From Rothia dentocariosa ATCC 17931 (GTDB taxonomy: Bacteria > Actinomycetota > Actinomycetes > Actinomycetales > Micrococcaceae), in assembly GCF_000164695.2 (NCBI RefSeq), contig NC_014643.1:2170001-2234000 (forward strand): a stretch of DNA of 64,000 nucleotides, read 5' to 3'. Shown in pieces: positions 25,989 through 35,140 of the stretch (position 1 is the stretch's first letter; the number at the start of each line of letters is the position of its first letter). The notes beneath the pieces were generated by a model that was not told the DNA's origin, did not search any database, and worked only from the letters and a program-made list of their open reading frames with translations. The position numbers and the translations under genes were made by a program.

Positions 25989-26840
25989 ATGAGTGAACGA
26001 TACGCTTGGGGTGCACAAGATCTATCGCGTGCCTCAATGAATAACAGGCCTGCGCCTCCTCGTCGGGTCGAACTAAAACGCGGGATGGTCCTTGAGGATC
26101 TTAACGGGTGGGTTGGCGAAGTAGTGCGTGCCGAACGTATCGGTGGAGAAATATTTTTCGGGCTTGAAGACGCTCACGGACGGGTCAAAAATTTTCCTTT
26201 AGGAATCGGGTACTTTCTTGAGGGCGAACCGGTTGAGATTGTTGCCCCAACACCACGAAAGACCTCAGGGCGCAAAATTTCTCGTTCTGGTTCGGTAGCA
26301 GTTGAAAACGTTCCAGCACGGGTAGCGCGCGCATCCAGAATCTGGGTTGAGGGGCTTCATGATGCGGAACTCGTCGAGAAAGTGTGGGGCCATGATCTGC
26401 GGGTTGAAGGTATTGTGGTCGAGCCCCTTCATGGTGTTGATGATTTAGCAACTGCCGTTAAAGAGTTCTCCCCCGGTCCAGAGCGACGACTTGGAATTCT
26501 TGTGGATCATCTTCTGAAAGGCACCAAGGAAGAACGTGTTGTGGCGGAGGCTTTAGCTGTTCCCGGCGCTGCTGGAAATATTAAGATTGTGGGGCACCCT
26601 TTCATTGATATTTGGCAGGCCGTCAAGCCGCAGGTTTTCGGAATTCCGGCATGGCCGCAGGTGCCTCGAGGTGAGGACTGGAAGAAAGGAATTCTACGTC
26701 GGTTGGGACAGCCACATCAAAACCAGGAAGACGTGGCAAACGCCTGGAAACGTATTCTTTCCCGAGTTGACTCTTATTCCGATCTTGATCCTACGCTGCT
26801 AGGACCTGTTGAGTCGCTCATTGATTTTCTGACTGAATAA
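25989..26840 (+). CDS. DUF3097 protein
   Basis: This actinobacterial family of unknown function lies divergent from hrcA. The 283-residue product has an N-terminal small beta region (about 25-75, with GMVLEDLNGWVGEVVRAE). The segment IWVEGLHDAELVEKVWG (about 118-134) and a later ILVDHLLKGTKEERV resemble a TOPRIM-type acidic core (E then DxD-like), suggesting nucleic-acid or phosphotransfer chemistry; this is only an inference. ATG 25989 is chosen because GAAGGA lies 8 nt upstream; the ATG at 25980 overlaps that site. The hrcA/DUF3097/hemW neighbourhood is common in actinobacteria. Confidence 0.85.
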   Translation: MSERYAWGAQDLSRASMNNRPAPPRRVELKRGMVLEDLNGWVGEVVRAERIGGEIFFGLEDAHGRVKNFPLGIGYFLEGEPVEIVAPTPRKTSGRKISRSGSVAVENVPARVARASRIWVEGLHDAELVEKVWGHDLRVEGIVVEPLHGVDDLATAVKEFSPGPERRLGILVDHLLKGTKEERVVAEALAVPGAAGNIKIVGHPFIDIWQAVKPQVFGIPAWPQVPRGEDWKKGILRRLGQPHQNQEDVANAWKRILSRVDSYSDLDPTLLGPVESLIDFLTE

Positions 26841-26994
26841 GGTAATGTGAGTAGCTCAGGTTGTCTATGCCGCGCCTCTGGCGAGGCGTTCGGCAAAACA
26901 CGTTACAATAAATAAGGATTTTAGGTTGTACAGGTGCACCAACTGAGGCATGTGTACGGCAGAGCAAAATAGACGAGTAATAATCAGGATTTCT

Positions 26995-27474
26995 GTGGTT
27001 CAAGATACTCGCCCGGAGGGGCATAAACGAAACATTACACCTTTGCCTGTGTTGCAGGACCGGAGCATGGCGACTTTTGCTCACTTTAGCGGCATCATTG
27101 GGTTTTTGCCTGCCGCTGCTATCTACTATTTGTATCGTGACCGCGCCCCCTTCACTGAGCAAGAGTCACGTGAAGCCATGAACTTTACGCTTCTGCCTTC
27201 AATCATAATTCTTGTTCTTCTCATTTTGAGCTTTGTGCCCGGCATGGCAAGCCTCATGATGTTCTTTACTGCTATTCTGTGGCTTTATATGGCGATCAGT
27301 TCCGTAATTGCGGGCATCTACGCCGCTCAAGGAGAACCTCATAGGTACAAGCTCAACCTGCGTATCCTTGACCTTTTCCTCAAGCCTGCTGAAGACTTCA
27401 AAGAAAAGAAGAAGCAGCACCGAGAAGAAATGGAAGGGCAACAGCAACAACAGGCAGCCGAGCGCCGCGTATAA
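26995..27474 (+). CDS. DUF4870 membrane protein
   Basis: This small membrane protein has about 159 residues. It contains the DUF4870 pattern: MATFAHFSGIIGFLPAAAIYYLY, then PFTEQESREAMNFTLLPS, and two further hydrophobic segments. The last loop leads to a charged Lys/Glu/Gln-rich tail ending in a glutamine run and AERRV. Function is not known. The start is placed at GTG 26995, which has AGGAT 4 nt upstream. An ATG at 26950 would add 15 residues without a ribosome-binding site. It follows DUF3097 in the same direction with a 154-base gap. Confidence 0.82.
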   Translation: MVQDTRPEGHKRNITPLPVLQDRSMATFAHFSGIIGFLPAAAIYYLYRDRAPFTEQESREAMNFTLLPSIIILVLLILSFVPGMASLMMFFTAILWLYMAISSVIAGIYAAQGEPHRYKLNLRILDLFLKPAEDFKEKKKQHREEMEGQQQQQAAERRV

Positions 27475-27477
27475 ACA

Positions 27478-27498
27478 GCCTTATACACCGTATAAGGC
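27478..27498 (+). terminator. Hairpin after the DUF4870 gene
   Basis: A perfect 9-bp stem, GCCTTATAC/GTATAAGGC, with loop ACC begins right after the stop codon at 27472-27474. No strong U tract follows, so it may be a weak terminator or a stabiliser. Confidence 0.5.
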
Positions 27499-27583
27499 AC
27501 CCCGGGTCACTATTTCGATATGGAATATGTGGCCCTTTATTTTTACGCGCATATTACATACCACATAAAACACCTGTTAACGA

Positions 27584-27615
27584 TTGAAGGCCCCTGATAC
27601 ACAAGGGACCTTCAA
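27584..27615. terminator. Possible bidirectional terminator
   Basis: Arms TTGAAGG (27584-27590) and CCTTCAA (27609-27615) are extended by CCCT/AGGG with a one-base mismatch. It is placed between convergent genes and lacks an obvious U run. Confidence 0.45.
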
Positions 27616-27787
27616 CCGTATTCACTCAACTTCAGCAAAGACGACAACACGCTGTAACATATACCGTCCTGCCGATATAAACTCTACCTTAGTTTCAACC
27701 TAATGTCTAGTAATTCAATTATTTTATCCTGAAAGTTAAGGCAATTATATTTTTGGGGTAAGTATTCTCGCATATTTTACGAGACAT

Positions 27788-29059
27788 TTATTTTATATCT
27801 GGAAGTAATTCTCGAGTAACAGCATCACCTAAAAGTCGCCCCTGCAGCGTGAGTTTTACCGAAGCATCAGGATTGGGCATACCGGTATCCGTAAAAATAT
27901 CGGATTCAATGAGACCTTGCGAGAGCAACCATCGTAAAGAAGACCCCAGGTCAGCGGCAGGATGCACGGCTAGAAGCTCGTGCATAGGCAGCCCCTCACG
28001 TACTCGAATCAACAGCATAATCGTCTCAAAAGAACGAGAATCTGAGTCTAAAATCTCTCGCGCTGCGGCCGGCGACTGCCCAGCTCGAACGCGATGCGCA
28101 TAGGGAACGGGATGTTTAATATTCCACCACCGGGTACCGTTTATATGTGAATGTGCTCCCGGTCCTATTCCCCACCAGTCTTGATTACGCCAATACGCCA
28201 TATTATGGTCACTTCGAGTATGCTCAGACCGAGAATAATTCGAGACCTCATACCACCGATATCCGGCTTGCATGAGAAGATCTTCTGCACGCAAATACAT
28301 ATCTGCCATGAGGTCATCATCAGGCATTGTATATTCACCGCGCCGAATTTGTGCAGCAAGTTTAGTACCGTCTTCAACAATCAAAGAATATGCAGAAATG
28401 TGGTCTGGCTGATAAGAAATCGCCGCTTGCACACTTTGCTCCCACTGCTCCAGCGTTTCTGACGGAGAGCCATAAATTAAATCTATCGATACTTGAAGAC
28501 CAATATCTCGCGCCCACGCCACAACTTTAGGAACATTTTCGGGTGTATGGGTACGGTCAAGAACTTTCAAAACCTCGGGCACAACAGATTGCATACCAAA
28601 AGAAACACGCGTAAATCCGCCGTCTTTTAACGTCTGCAGATCCTCATAGGTGACAGAGTCAGGATTAGCCTCGGTGGTGACCTCAGCACCATCTTCGATA
28701 CCGAAAATATCAATTGCAGTTCTCAGGATGCGCACCAAATCATACGCAGGGAGTTTCGTGGGCGTACCCCCGCCGAAGAATACCGTATGCAACGGCCGCT
28801 TTACCACCCCGGATGCTTCAAGAGCGCGAGCGGCAAAGAAAATCTCAGCTATAGCATCGTCCGCATACGTACCCAGCCCTATCCCGTCACCAAAATCTTC
28901 GGTGGCATAAGTATTGAAATCACAATACCCACATCGCACCGAGCAGAACGGAATATGTACGTAGAGGCTAAAATCACGGTTTTGGCACCCGTGCGCACAC
29001 GAGGCTGGGATGCGTCCATCACGCGGCGCGGGCGCGCCAGCCGGTTGCGCGGGTGCCAT
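27788..29059 (-). CDS. hemW: Radical SAM heme chaperone HemW
   Basis: HemW relatives bind heme and a [4Fe-4S] cluster and hand heme to proteins; older annotations call them oxygen-independent coproporphyrinogen III oxidase. The 423-residue protein has the radical SAM triplet CSVRCGYC (CxxxCxxC, about 39-46). It also has FFGGGTPT and the HNMAYW segment (family motif HNxxYW), which distinguishes HemW from HemN. A C-terminal HemN_C winged region follows. It starts at ATG 29059 with GAAGGAGG upstream and lies downstream of lepA, a pairing found in many Gram-positive bacteria. Confidence 0.93.
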   Translation of the reverse strand: MAPAQPAGAPAPRDGRIPASCAHGCQNRDFSLYVHIPFCSVRCGYCDFNTYATEDFGDGIGLGTYADDAIAEIFFAARALEASGVVKRPLHTVFFGGGTPTKLPAYDLVRILRTAIDIFGIEDGAEVTTEANPDSVTYEDLQTLKDGGFTRVSFGMQSVVPEVLKVLDRTHTPENVPKVVAWARDIGLQVSIDLIYGSPSETLEQWEQSVQAAISYQPDHISAYSLIVEDGTKLAAQIRRGEYTMPDDDLMADMYLRAEDLLMQAGYRWYEVSNYSRSEHTRSDHNMAYWRNQDWWGIGPGAHSHINGTRWWNIKHPVPYAHRVRAGQSPAAAREILDSDSRSFETIMLLIRVREGLPMHELLAVHPAADLGSSLRWLLSQGLIESDIFTDTGMPNPDASVKLTLQGRLLGDAVTRELLPDIK

Positions 29060-29102
29060 ACAATGCCTCCTTCATGGGAATCTAGCCGAGTGCGTGTGCG
29101 TA

Positions 29103-29150
29103 AAAATGACGGGTAGAGACGCTCTTTTCTTGGAGTCAGGTCTCTACCCG
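29103..29150 (-). terminator. Intrinsic terminator after lepA
   Basis: CGGGTAGAGAC (29110-29120) pairs with GTCTCTACCCG (29140-29150). On the minus strand TCATTTTTACGC follows, a clear U run. It lies just past the lepA stop. Confidence 0.88.
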
Positions 29151-29169
29151 CAAGAAAGACGGTAAATAT

Positions 29170-31035
29170 TTACTTCTTTTTGTCTTTCTTCTCTTTCTCT
29201 TCGCCCGAAGATAGGGCGGCGATGAATGCCTCTTGCGGTACCTCGACGCGGCCGACCATCTTCATGCGCTTCTTGCCTTCCTTCTGCTTTTCCAGCAGCT
29301 TGCGCTTACGCGAAATATCGCCACCGTAGCATTTTGATAGCACGTCCTTGCGCATAGCGCGGATATTTTCGCGGGCAATGATGCGAGAACCAATAGCAGC
29401 CTGAATAGGAACCTCAAATTGCTGACGAGGTATTAGCTCACGAAGCTTACTCGTCATCATCAAACCGTACGAATAGGCCTTGTCGCGATGGGTAATAGCC
29501 GAGAAAGCATCCACTTTCTCACCCTGAAGCAGGATATCGACCTTCACCAGGTCCGCCTCTTCCTCACCATCGAACTTCCAGTCCAAGGATGCATATCCAC
29601 GAGTACGGGACTTGAGCTGATCGAAGAAATCAAAGACAATCTCGGCCAGCGGCAGGCGGTACCGCATCTCAACGCGATCCTCAGATAGGTAGTCCATGCC
29701 GCCCATTTGCCCGCGGCGCGACTGGCACAACTCCATGATCGCCCCAATATAGTCGCTGGGGGCAATAATCGTACATGCCACCATCGGTTCACGAATGGTT
29801 GCGACTTTACCCTCGGGGAACTCGCTTGGATTAGTCACGCGCTTTGCATTACCCGATTCGTCCACAACATCGTAGATAACGTTGGGGGCGGTCGAAATAA
29901 GGTCGAGATTGAACTCGCGTTCCAAGCGTTCGCGCACGATTTCAAGGTGCAGCAGGCCTAAGAAGCCACACCGGAAACCGAACCCAAGTGCTGCAGAAGT
30001 TTCGGGTTCGTAGACAAGCGCAGCATCGTTGAGCTTGAGCTTGTCTAGGGCATCTCGCAACGCCGGATAATCTGAACCATCAATAGGAAATAGCCCAGAG
30101 AACACCATAGGTTTCGGGTCTTCATAGCCGCCTAGGGATTCTGCGGCAGGCTTTACAGCAGAGGTTACGGTATCGCCTACGCGGGACTGCCGAACATCCT
30201 TCACACCAGTGATCAAATAACCCACTTCACCCACGCTCAGCCCTTTGGAGGGAATGGGGTCGGGTGAAATTACCCCAATCTCAAGCAGATCGTGTTCTGC
30301 GCCGGTAGACATCATCTTGATTTTCTGGCGCGGTTCAAGTTTTCCGTCTACGACACGCACATAGGTGACCACTCCACGATAGGAATCATAAACCGAGTCA
30401 AAAATCATGGCGCGGGCCGGCGTGTCCGCCTGCCCCACAGGCGCGGGTATGCCTTCGACGATACGGTCCAGCAGAGCTTCTACACCCTCACCAGTTTTGC
30501 CTGAAACCCGCAGAACCTCGTCAGGTTCGCAGCCAATGAGGTTCGCCAGCTCTTCAGCATATTTATCGGGCATAGCGGCGGGCAAGTCGATCTTATTCAA
30601 GACAGGAATAATCGTAAGATCGTTCTCCATTGCCAAGTAGAGATTGGCGAGAGTTTGGGCTTCAATCCCCTGTGCCGCATCAACAAGAAGCAGAGCACCT
30701 TCGCATGCGGCAAGTGAGCGAGAGACTTCATAGGTGAAGTCAACGTGTCCCGGAGTGTCGATCATGTTGAGCGCATAGGAAGTACCGTCGATCTCCCATG
30801 GCATACGTACTGCCTGGGATTTAATGGTGATGCCTCGTTCACGCTCAATATCCATGCGGTCAAGGTATTGTGCCTTCATATCGCGCGGCGCGACAACGCC
30901 AGTTGCCTGAAGCATACGATCAGCGAGCGTGGATTTTCCATGATCAATATGTGCAATAATGCAGAAGTTGCGAATAATCGCGGGGTCGGTAGCCGCCGGT
31001 ATTGGCGGATTTTTCGACAGAGGAGCCACTCGCAT
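29170..31035 (-). CDS. lepA: Elongation factor 4 (LepA/EF4)
   Basis: LepA is a ribosome-bound translational GTPase linked to initiation and 30S biogenesis. The product of about 621 residues has G1 [10 protein letters not shown]3 DTPGHVDF and G4 NKIDLP. Domains II and III and the LepA-specific C-terminal domain with [25 protein letters not shown] and [15 protein letters not shown] follow. The start is placed at ATG 31035 after AAAGGA. A GTG at 31029 is also possible. A longer frame to 31134 lacks support. The Lys-rich C-terminus is typical. Confidence 0.96.
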   Translation of the reverse strand: MRVAPLSKNPPIPAATDPAIIRNFCIIAHIDHGKSTLADRMLQATGVVAPRDMKAQYLDRMDIERERGITIKSQAVRMPWEIDGTSYALNMIDTPGHVDFTYEVSRSLAACEGALLLVDAAQGIEAQTLANLYLAMENDLTIIPVLNKIDLPAAMPDKYAEELANLIGCEPDEVLRVSGKTGEGVEALLDRIVEGIPAPVGQADTPARAMIFDSVYDSYRGVVTYVRVVDGKLEPRQKIKMMSTGAEHDLLEIGVISPDPIPSKGLSVGEVGYLITGVKDVRQSRVGDTVTSAVKPAAESLGGYEDPKPMVFSGLFPIDGSDYPALRDALDKLKLNDAALVYEPETSAALGFGFRCGFLGLLHLEIVRERLEREFNLDLISTAPNVIYDVVDESGNAKRVTNPSEFPEGKVATIREPMVACTIIAPSDYIGAIMELCQSRRGQMGGMDYLSEDRVEMRYRLPLAEIVFDFFDQLKSRTRGYASLDWKFDGEEEADLVKVDILLQGEKVDAFSAITHRDKAYSYGLMMTSKLRELIPRQQFEVPIQAAIGSRIIARENIRAMRKDVLSKCYGGDISRKRKLLEKQKEGKKRMKMVGRVEVPQEAFIAALSSGEEKEKKDKKK

Positions 31036-31138
31036 ATTCCTTTCATGGAGGTTCATCAGGCAGCTGGCACAATTATCTTTTATTTTCCCATAATGCACGC
31101 TGGAAGCGCGAACCGGCACGGCTGGCGAGCACAAAGAA

Positions 31139-31167
31139 TTCCCCGCCGGGAGAGAACCGACGGGGAA
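31139..31167 (-). terminator. Hairpin terminator after rpsT
   Basis: TTCCCCG-CGG pairs with CCG-CGGGGAA (31139-31149 with 31157-31167, one mismatch). The minus-strand continuation TTCTTTGTGC is modestly U-rich. It lies between the rpsT stop and the lepA start. Confidence 0.65.
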
Positions 31168-31207
31168 ACCTTATCACTTCGCAATGCGCCTCGTACAGAG
31201 GCTGACA

Positions 31208-31471
31208 TTAGGAAAGTTTGTTAACCAGATGCGCTAGACCGGACTTCTTGTTAGCAGCGTTCTTCTTGTGCAGAACACCCTTAGAAACAGCCTTATCCAG
31301 CTTGCGGCTCACAAAACGCAGTGCCTCTTCGGCAGCTTCCTTGTTCTGTGCCTCAACAGCTTCCTTAACCCGGCGGGTTGCGGTCTTCAGCTCAGATTTA
31401 ATAGCGTTGTTACGCAGACGAGCCTTCTCGTTGGTGAGGATGCGCTTTTTCTGGGACTTGATATTAGCCAC
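31208..31471 (-). CDS. rpsT: 30S ribosomal protein S20
   Basis: S20 binds 16S rRNA early in 30S assembly. The 87-residue basic protein starts (V/M)[20 protein letters not shown] and ends [11 protein letters not shown], as expected for the family. The start is GTG at 31471. The frame extends upstream to 31588, but those residues are not S20-like. It lies upstream of lepA, a common neighbour. Its 5' region can fold (see the stem at 31512-31566). Confidence 0.96.
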   Translation of the reverse strand: MANIKSQKKRILTNEKARLRNNAIKSELKTATRRVKEAVEAQNKEAAEEALRFVSRKLDKAVSKGVLHKKNAANKKSGLAHLVNKLS

Positions 31472-31511
31472 GATTAAACTTTCTGTTTGTCTTATTGGTC
31501 GGTGAGGGCTA

Positions 31512-31566
31512 TGCTGACCGATCATCGACTGAGCGGCGTGGGGATGCCTATGGCAACCGGTCAGCA
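31512..31566 (-). other. Stem-loop in the rpsT 5' region
   Basis: TGCTGACC (31512-31519) pairs with GGTCAGCA (31559-31566), enclosing a smaller GGCGT/ATGCC pairing (31534-31547). It lies 41-95 bases upstream of the rpsT start. It could be a leader structure for S20 autoregulation, but I know of no established actinobacterial S20 leader to match it to. Confidence 0.4.
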
Positions 31567-31686
31567 GTGCCTGATGACCACCAGACACTCAACCACAAAT
31601 CATAGCAGATAAGTGCCTGTAAGAATACCTTTTATTTCAAGGATGATATATAATTTTCGCGCTTTTGAGATAGGTACAATCTCGGA

Positions 31687-32292
31687 CTAACGGCGGTTGT
31701 AGGCTTGTTCGATAAGGCGGAAAGTCTCTTGAGGCATAATTGCCCCTTCACGGCGCATGTTCTCAGGACGCACCCGTAAGACGCGATTGAGTTTGACCTC
31801 GGAGGCCCGACCCTGGGAATCCCAAGAGCCTGAACCAATATCTAGATAATTAGAATCTGCATGATCGCGGTTGTTGTGGTCTTTGCTGGTCATCATGAAG
31901 GCAAGCAGGTATTCCCCGTCACGCCCTACAAGTATGACCGGGCGGTCTTTCCCCTGAGTATGGTCTTCTTCGTAAGGAACCCAAGTCCACACGATCTCAC
32001 CAGGATCTGGATCGCCGTCCAATGCGGGAGAATACTCAAAGTCAATAGACCCGCGATAGTCTCCTGGATAGTCTGAGCCCTGTCCCTGCGAACTCTGCTG
32101 TTGAGAGGCCGCAGACTTAGAAGCACCGGGGCCTGGTTTCGGCGCATTTGACGTCTGAGGTTGTTCAGAATCGTGGTTGGTCTGTGCTTGCGACTGTTGT
32201 GCATTATCGCGCAGAGCATCTTCTGCTGCTTTCCGAAGCGAAGGCAAAACGGCGAAGAATGCTTTTTTCAGTGTTTGTAGCATGGAGTCCAT
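31687..32292 (-). CDS. PemK/MazF-like domain protein without an antitoxin partner
   Basis: The 201-residue product has a short N-terminal helix (about 1-28). A low-complexity Gln/Ser/Pro linker (about 30-80) leads into a C-terminal MazF/PemK-like barrel (about 95-195). That domain carries GEIVWTWVPYEEDHTQGKDRPVILVGRDGEYL in pieces, resembling the G-E-I/V-W-x-x-x-P...R-P-V/A-L-V signature of PemK endoribonucleases. No antitoxin gene is next to it, and it sits alone between rpsT and holA. Chromosomal homologues in Micrococcaceae are annotated as PemK/MazF family, but toxicity is unproven. It may be a domesticated RNA-binding protein. Confidence 0.75.
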   Translation of the reverse strand: MDSMLQTLKKAFFAVLPSLRKAAEDALRDNAQQSQAQTNHDSEQPQTSNAPKPGPGASKSAASQQQSSQGQGSDYPGDYRGSIDFEYSPALDGDPDPGEIVWTWVPYEEDHTQGKDRPVILVGRDGEYLLAFMMTSKDHNNRDHADSNYLDIGSGSWDSQGRASEVKLNRVLRVRPENMRREGAIMPQETFRLIEQAYNRR

Positions 32293-32349
32293 TATGCCTT
32301 ATGACGCAAATCTTTCCCTAGCTCATATATGAGCAAAATAAAAATGCAT

Positions 32350-33378
32350 TTATGAGCGGTTATGAGGCAACGCAATGGCAAGTACCGCACGTTCAACCGC
32401 ATATACCGGGTCTAGGCCCTCCCCCTTGAGCTGTGCGTCGGCATCAGCAAGTAGCTGCACGATACGGGCGATCTGTTCACCGGTGAAACGCCTTCCATCA
32501 CGTTGTGCCTGTTCAACCTGCCATGGAGCCATACCTACCTCACGGGCAAGTTCCTGGGCACTGGCACGCACATGATGCAGGCGGGCAATATTGCGAATAC
32601 GCATGGCAAGTGCCCCCAACAGAGGGATAGGTTCTGTTCCCGTTGCTAAAGCATGTCGCAAAAGCCTAAGCGCTTCTGCTGCGTTTCCCGTAACAGCGGC
32701 GTCTCCCACCCGAAAAGCGGTAACTTCGGTTCGCCCGCCATAGTAACGGTTCACGATCTCTTCGGTAATATTTCCCGCAACATCTGCTTGAAGTTGAGCA
32801 CAGGCGGAAGCGAGTTCAGCGGTGTCATTGGTGGCGGCTACGAGTAGGCGTAGGGCGCCGGGATCGATAGTGCGTTTAGCCGCTCGGAATTCACTGGTGA
32901 CAAATTCCGTTTTTTCGCGCTCGGCTTTGAGCGGTTTACAGGGAATAAGAACGTGGTTTTTACGTATGGCATCAATGAGTTTTTTGCCGCGGTTACCGCC
33001 GGAATGCTGCATGATGAGCATAATGTCGGATTCTGGGGCAGCAATGTAGCTGAGAACATCGTTAAGGAAATCTTCACTCATGGTGGCGACGTTGTCAGCA
33101 TCTATTATTTTGGCAGTCCCAAAGAGCGACGGGCTCGCGAGGAGGGTGAGTTCCCCCGCAGTGTAGGTTGAAGCGTTGATGGTGACTAGGTCTGCATTTG
33201 GATAGGTGCTATAAAAAGCGGTGCGCAGACGTTCACGTGCTCGTGAGGCGAAATACTCTTCGGAACCGTGGAGCATGATGACCGGTGCGGGATCTACGGT
33301 GCGCCATGCGTTATCAAGCGCTTTATTAGCGCGTTGGCCGCGGTAGTTGCCGCGTGATGAGCTTCCCCTGGGAGTCAC
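32350..33378 (-). CDS. holA: DNA polymerase III subunit delta
   Basis: HolA is the clamp-loader subunit that opens the beta sliding clamp. The 342-residue protein has the HolA fold. An AAA-like N-terminal region has VIMLHGSEEYFASRARERLR (about 33-52), and LIMQHSGGNRGKKLIDAIRK is near 120. The C-terminal collar domain has AWQVEQAQRDGRRFTGEQIARIVQLL. The start is GTG 33378 with GAGG upstream. It follows comEA-comEC, the order found in many actinobacteria and firmicutes. Confidence 0.93.
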   Translation of the reverse strand: MTPRGSSSRGNYRGQRANKALDNAWRTVDPAPVIMLHGSEEYFASRARERLRTAFYSTYPNADLVTINASTYTAGELTLLASPSLFGTAKIIDADNVATMSEDFLNDVLSYIAAPESDIMLIMQHSGGNRGKKLIDAIRKNHVLIPCKPLKAEREKTEFVTSEFRAAKRTIDPGALRLLVAATNDTAELASACAQLQADVAGNITEEIVNRYYGGRTEVTAFRVGDAAVTGNAAEALRLLRHALATGTEPIPLLGALAMRIRNIARLHHVRASAQELAREVGMAPWQVEQAQRDGRRFTGEQIARIVQLLADADAQLKGEGLDPVYAVERAVLAIALPHNRS

Positions 33379-33452
33379 GGTACCTCATTGCTCGTTCGGT
33401 GTGTTGCCGTTTCTATCATACCGAAGTGTCTTTGACCGATTTGGTGCGTTGG

Positions 33453-35114
33453 TTATTGACGGTGCGTACTAGTTACATGCCGAGTACCGGGCATACGTAC
33501 ATAATCGAGGTGAAGTTCGCGCTTGTAAATACGGTAATCCCAGAGCCATATCAGCAGGCTACCTGCAAAGACAGTAACTCCAGCAAAAGCTACAGATGCC
33601 AGAGTAACATCTACATCGAGTGGATTTGCGGGTGCTTGTGCAAAATATTTCGCTATGTATTCGATGCCCTGTGCCGGTATTCTACCGAGAATAAGAGCAA
33701 TATCCGTGATGGCCGTGAAGTTGATGCTGTAGCTCAGGAACGCGGCAAGACCAGCAAACATGGTGATCGCGGTTAGTGGAGCGGCAAGCATATTTGCGGG
33801 AATGGTATAGAGCGGTATTTTGCCGCTGATACCTAAAATCACAGGGGTACACCAGAGCGAGGCGCTGGCGGAAGCTGCTATAAGTTCGGCGAGGGTGTGC
33901 GGTAGGACGCGCATCAAGAGGCGCGTGAGTGAGGGTCCGAGCGCTATCAGCGATGCCGTAGCCACGGTGGAGAGCACGAAGCCGAGGTCACCGGCGAGTT
34001 TCGGCGCAGCGACGAGGCAGAACACGATAGTGGTGGCGAGCGCGCTAAGAGTATTTCTCCCGGTGCCGCGGAGCATCGCCAAAGCTCCTAGTGACCCCAT
34101 GAGAATAGAGCGGATTACGGATCCCTCAAAGGTGAGAATCGTGGAGTAGAGAACGACGGCGGTAATACCCATTCCGATCATGAGGCGGCGTGGAACGCGC
34201 ACGAGAATTCCAAAACGGTAGCCAGCCATGAAAATGATGGCAATATTTGCTCCAGAGACTGCGGTAAGGTGACTGAGCCCGCTAAGCTTATAGTTTTCCT
34301 TACTGGTGTTGGGCATTGCGGAGTCATCGCCATAGGCGGTACCTAGAAGTAATGCCGTGGTTTCGGCATCGAGGTGTCGGCGGGCGTAATCGCGCATCCT
34401 AGTGTTTAGGGCGCGCGTGTGCTCAAGATTTTGGTTCGGTTGAGGGAATATGCTTGCACCTTTGAGGAATGCGGTGGTGCCTTTATTTTCAAGGGTTCCG
34501 AGCGCGTTAACCCGGGTTCCGGGGTTAAGCTGCTGTTTTCGTGTGTTGTTGTAAATACGAATATCTTCATGAATTGGTGCTCGAAGATTACGGTATTGAG
34601 CCGTTTCGGTGCTGAGAATGATCATATTCGTATGCGAGTCAAGAGGGCGTATTTCCCTGATGACTCCGGTTATACGTAACGAGGCTCCTTCGGCATCTCT
34701 TAGGGTCGTGCGGCTGGAGTCCGTTCCGGTCAGCATGAGCAGGACAGCTTGCAGAGTCACCAAGAGCATAATGAACATGAACTGCCCGAGGATAGGACAA
34801 AGAATATGGGCGATTTTGCGTCCATAGAGGGTATTAAGCGTTATGGTGATTATTCCGAGCAGACTAATAGCCACTAAAACGCAGTATTTATAGGGCTGAA
34901 AAGTGCCGTGATACATGGCGGCCAGCGTGAAAATCCAGAGTACGACCGCCGAGACTATAAGCCGTATATCAAGGTGAATAATGGCACTAACAGCGCGAAA
35001 CCATTCGCGGTTATGGTCGCGGCGATAGCGCATCCACTCGGTACGGGCGAAATTTCGGGTGAGATATGGTTTGAGCTTAGGCGGGATGTGCAGAAAACTC
35101 ATGATGCGGCTCAT
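33453..35114 (-). CDS. comEC: ComEC/Rec2-family competence membrane protein, without a metallo-beta-lactamase domain
   Basis: ComEC forms the channel that moves single-stranded DNA into the cell in competent bacteria. The 553-residue product has a DUF4131-like N-terminal region with an OB-type segment (about 125-215). The Competence domain has LSGLSHLTAVSGANIAIIF and an FEGSVIRSILMGSLG motif, with about ten membrane helices. It ends soon after the last helix (LHLDYVRMPGTRH). It lacks the C-terminal metallo-beta-lactamase-like nuclease domain found in the roughly 770-residue Bacillus form. Start ATG 35114 is 26 bases after comEA. Confidence 0.9.
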   Translation of the reverse strand: MSRIMSFLHIPPKLKPYLTRNFARTEWMRYRRDHNREWFRAVSAIIHLDIRLIVSAVVLWIFTLAAMYHGTFQPYKYCVLVAISLLGIITITLNTLYGRKIAHILCPILGQFMFIMLLVTLQAVLLMLTGTDSSRTTLRDAEGASLRITGVIREIRPLDSHTNMIILSTETAQYRNLRAPIHEDIRIYNNTRKQQLNPGTRVNALGTLENKGTTAFLKGASIFPQPNQNLEHTRALNTRMRDYARRHLDAETTALLLGTAYGDDSAMPNTSKENYKLSGLSHLTAVSGANIAIIFMAGYRFGILVRVPRRLMIGMGITAVVLYSTILTFEGSVIRSILMGSLGALAMLRGTGRNTLSALATTIVFCLVAAPKLAGDLGFVLSTVATASLIALGPSLTRLLMRVLPHTLAELIAASASASLWCTPVILGISGKIPLYTIPANMLAAPLTAITMFAGLAAFLSYSINFTAITDIALILGRIPAQGIEYIAKYFAQAPANPLDVDVTLASVAFAGVTVFAGSLLIWLWDYRIYKRELHLDYVRMPGTRHVTSTHRQ

Positions 35115-35140
35115 TACCTATATGTTTGACGCTAACGGAT

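Larger units (their letters stand above)
27475..27787. other. Convergent intergenic region between the DUF4870 gene and hemW
   Basis: These 313 bases contain no supported gene. They hold two hairpins: GCCTTATAC/GTATAAGGC (27478-27498, 3-nt loop) directly after the DUF4870 gene, and TTGAAGG/CCTTCAA with extra inner pairs (27584-27615). The remainder is AT-rich with no recognisable motif. Either hairpin could end the converging transcripts. Confidence 0.55.
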
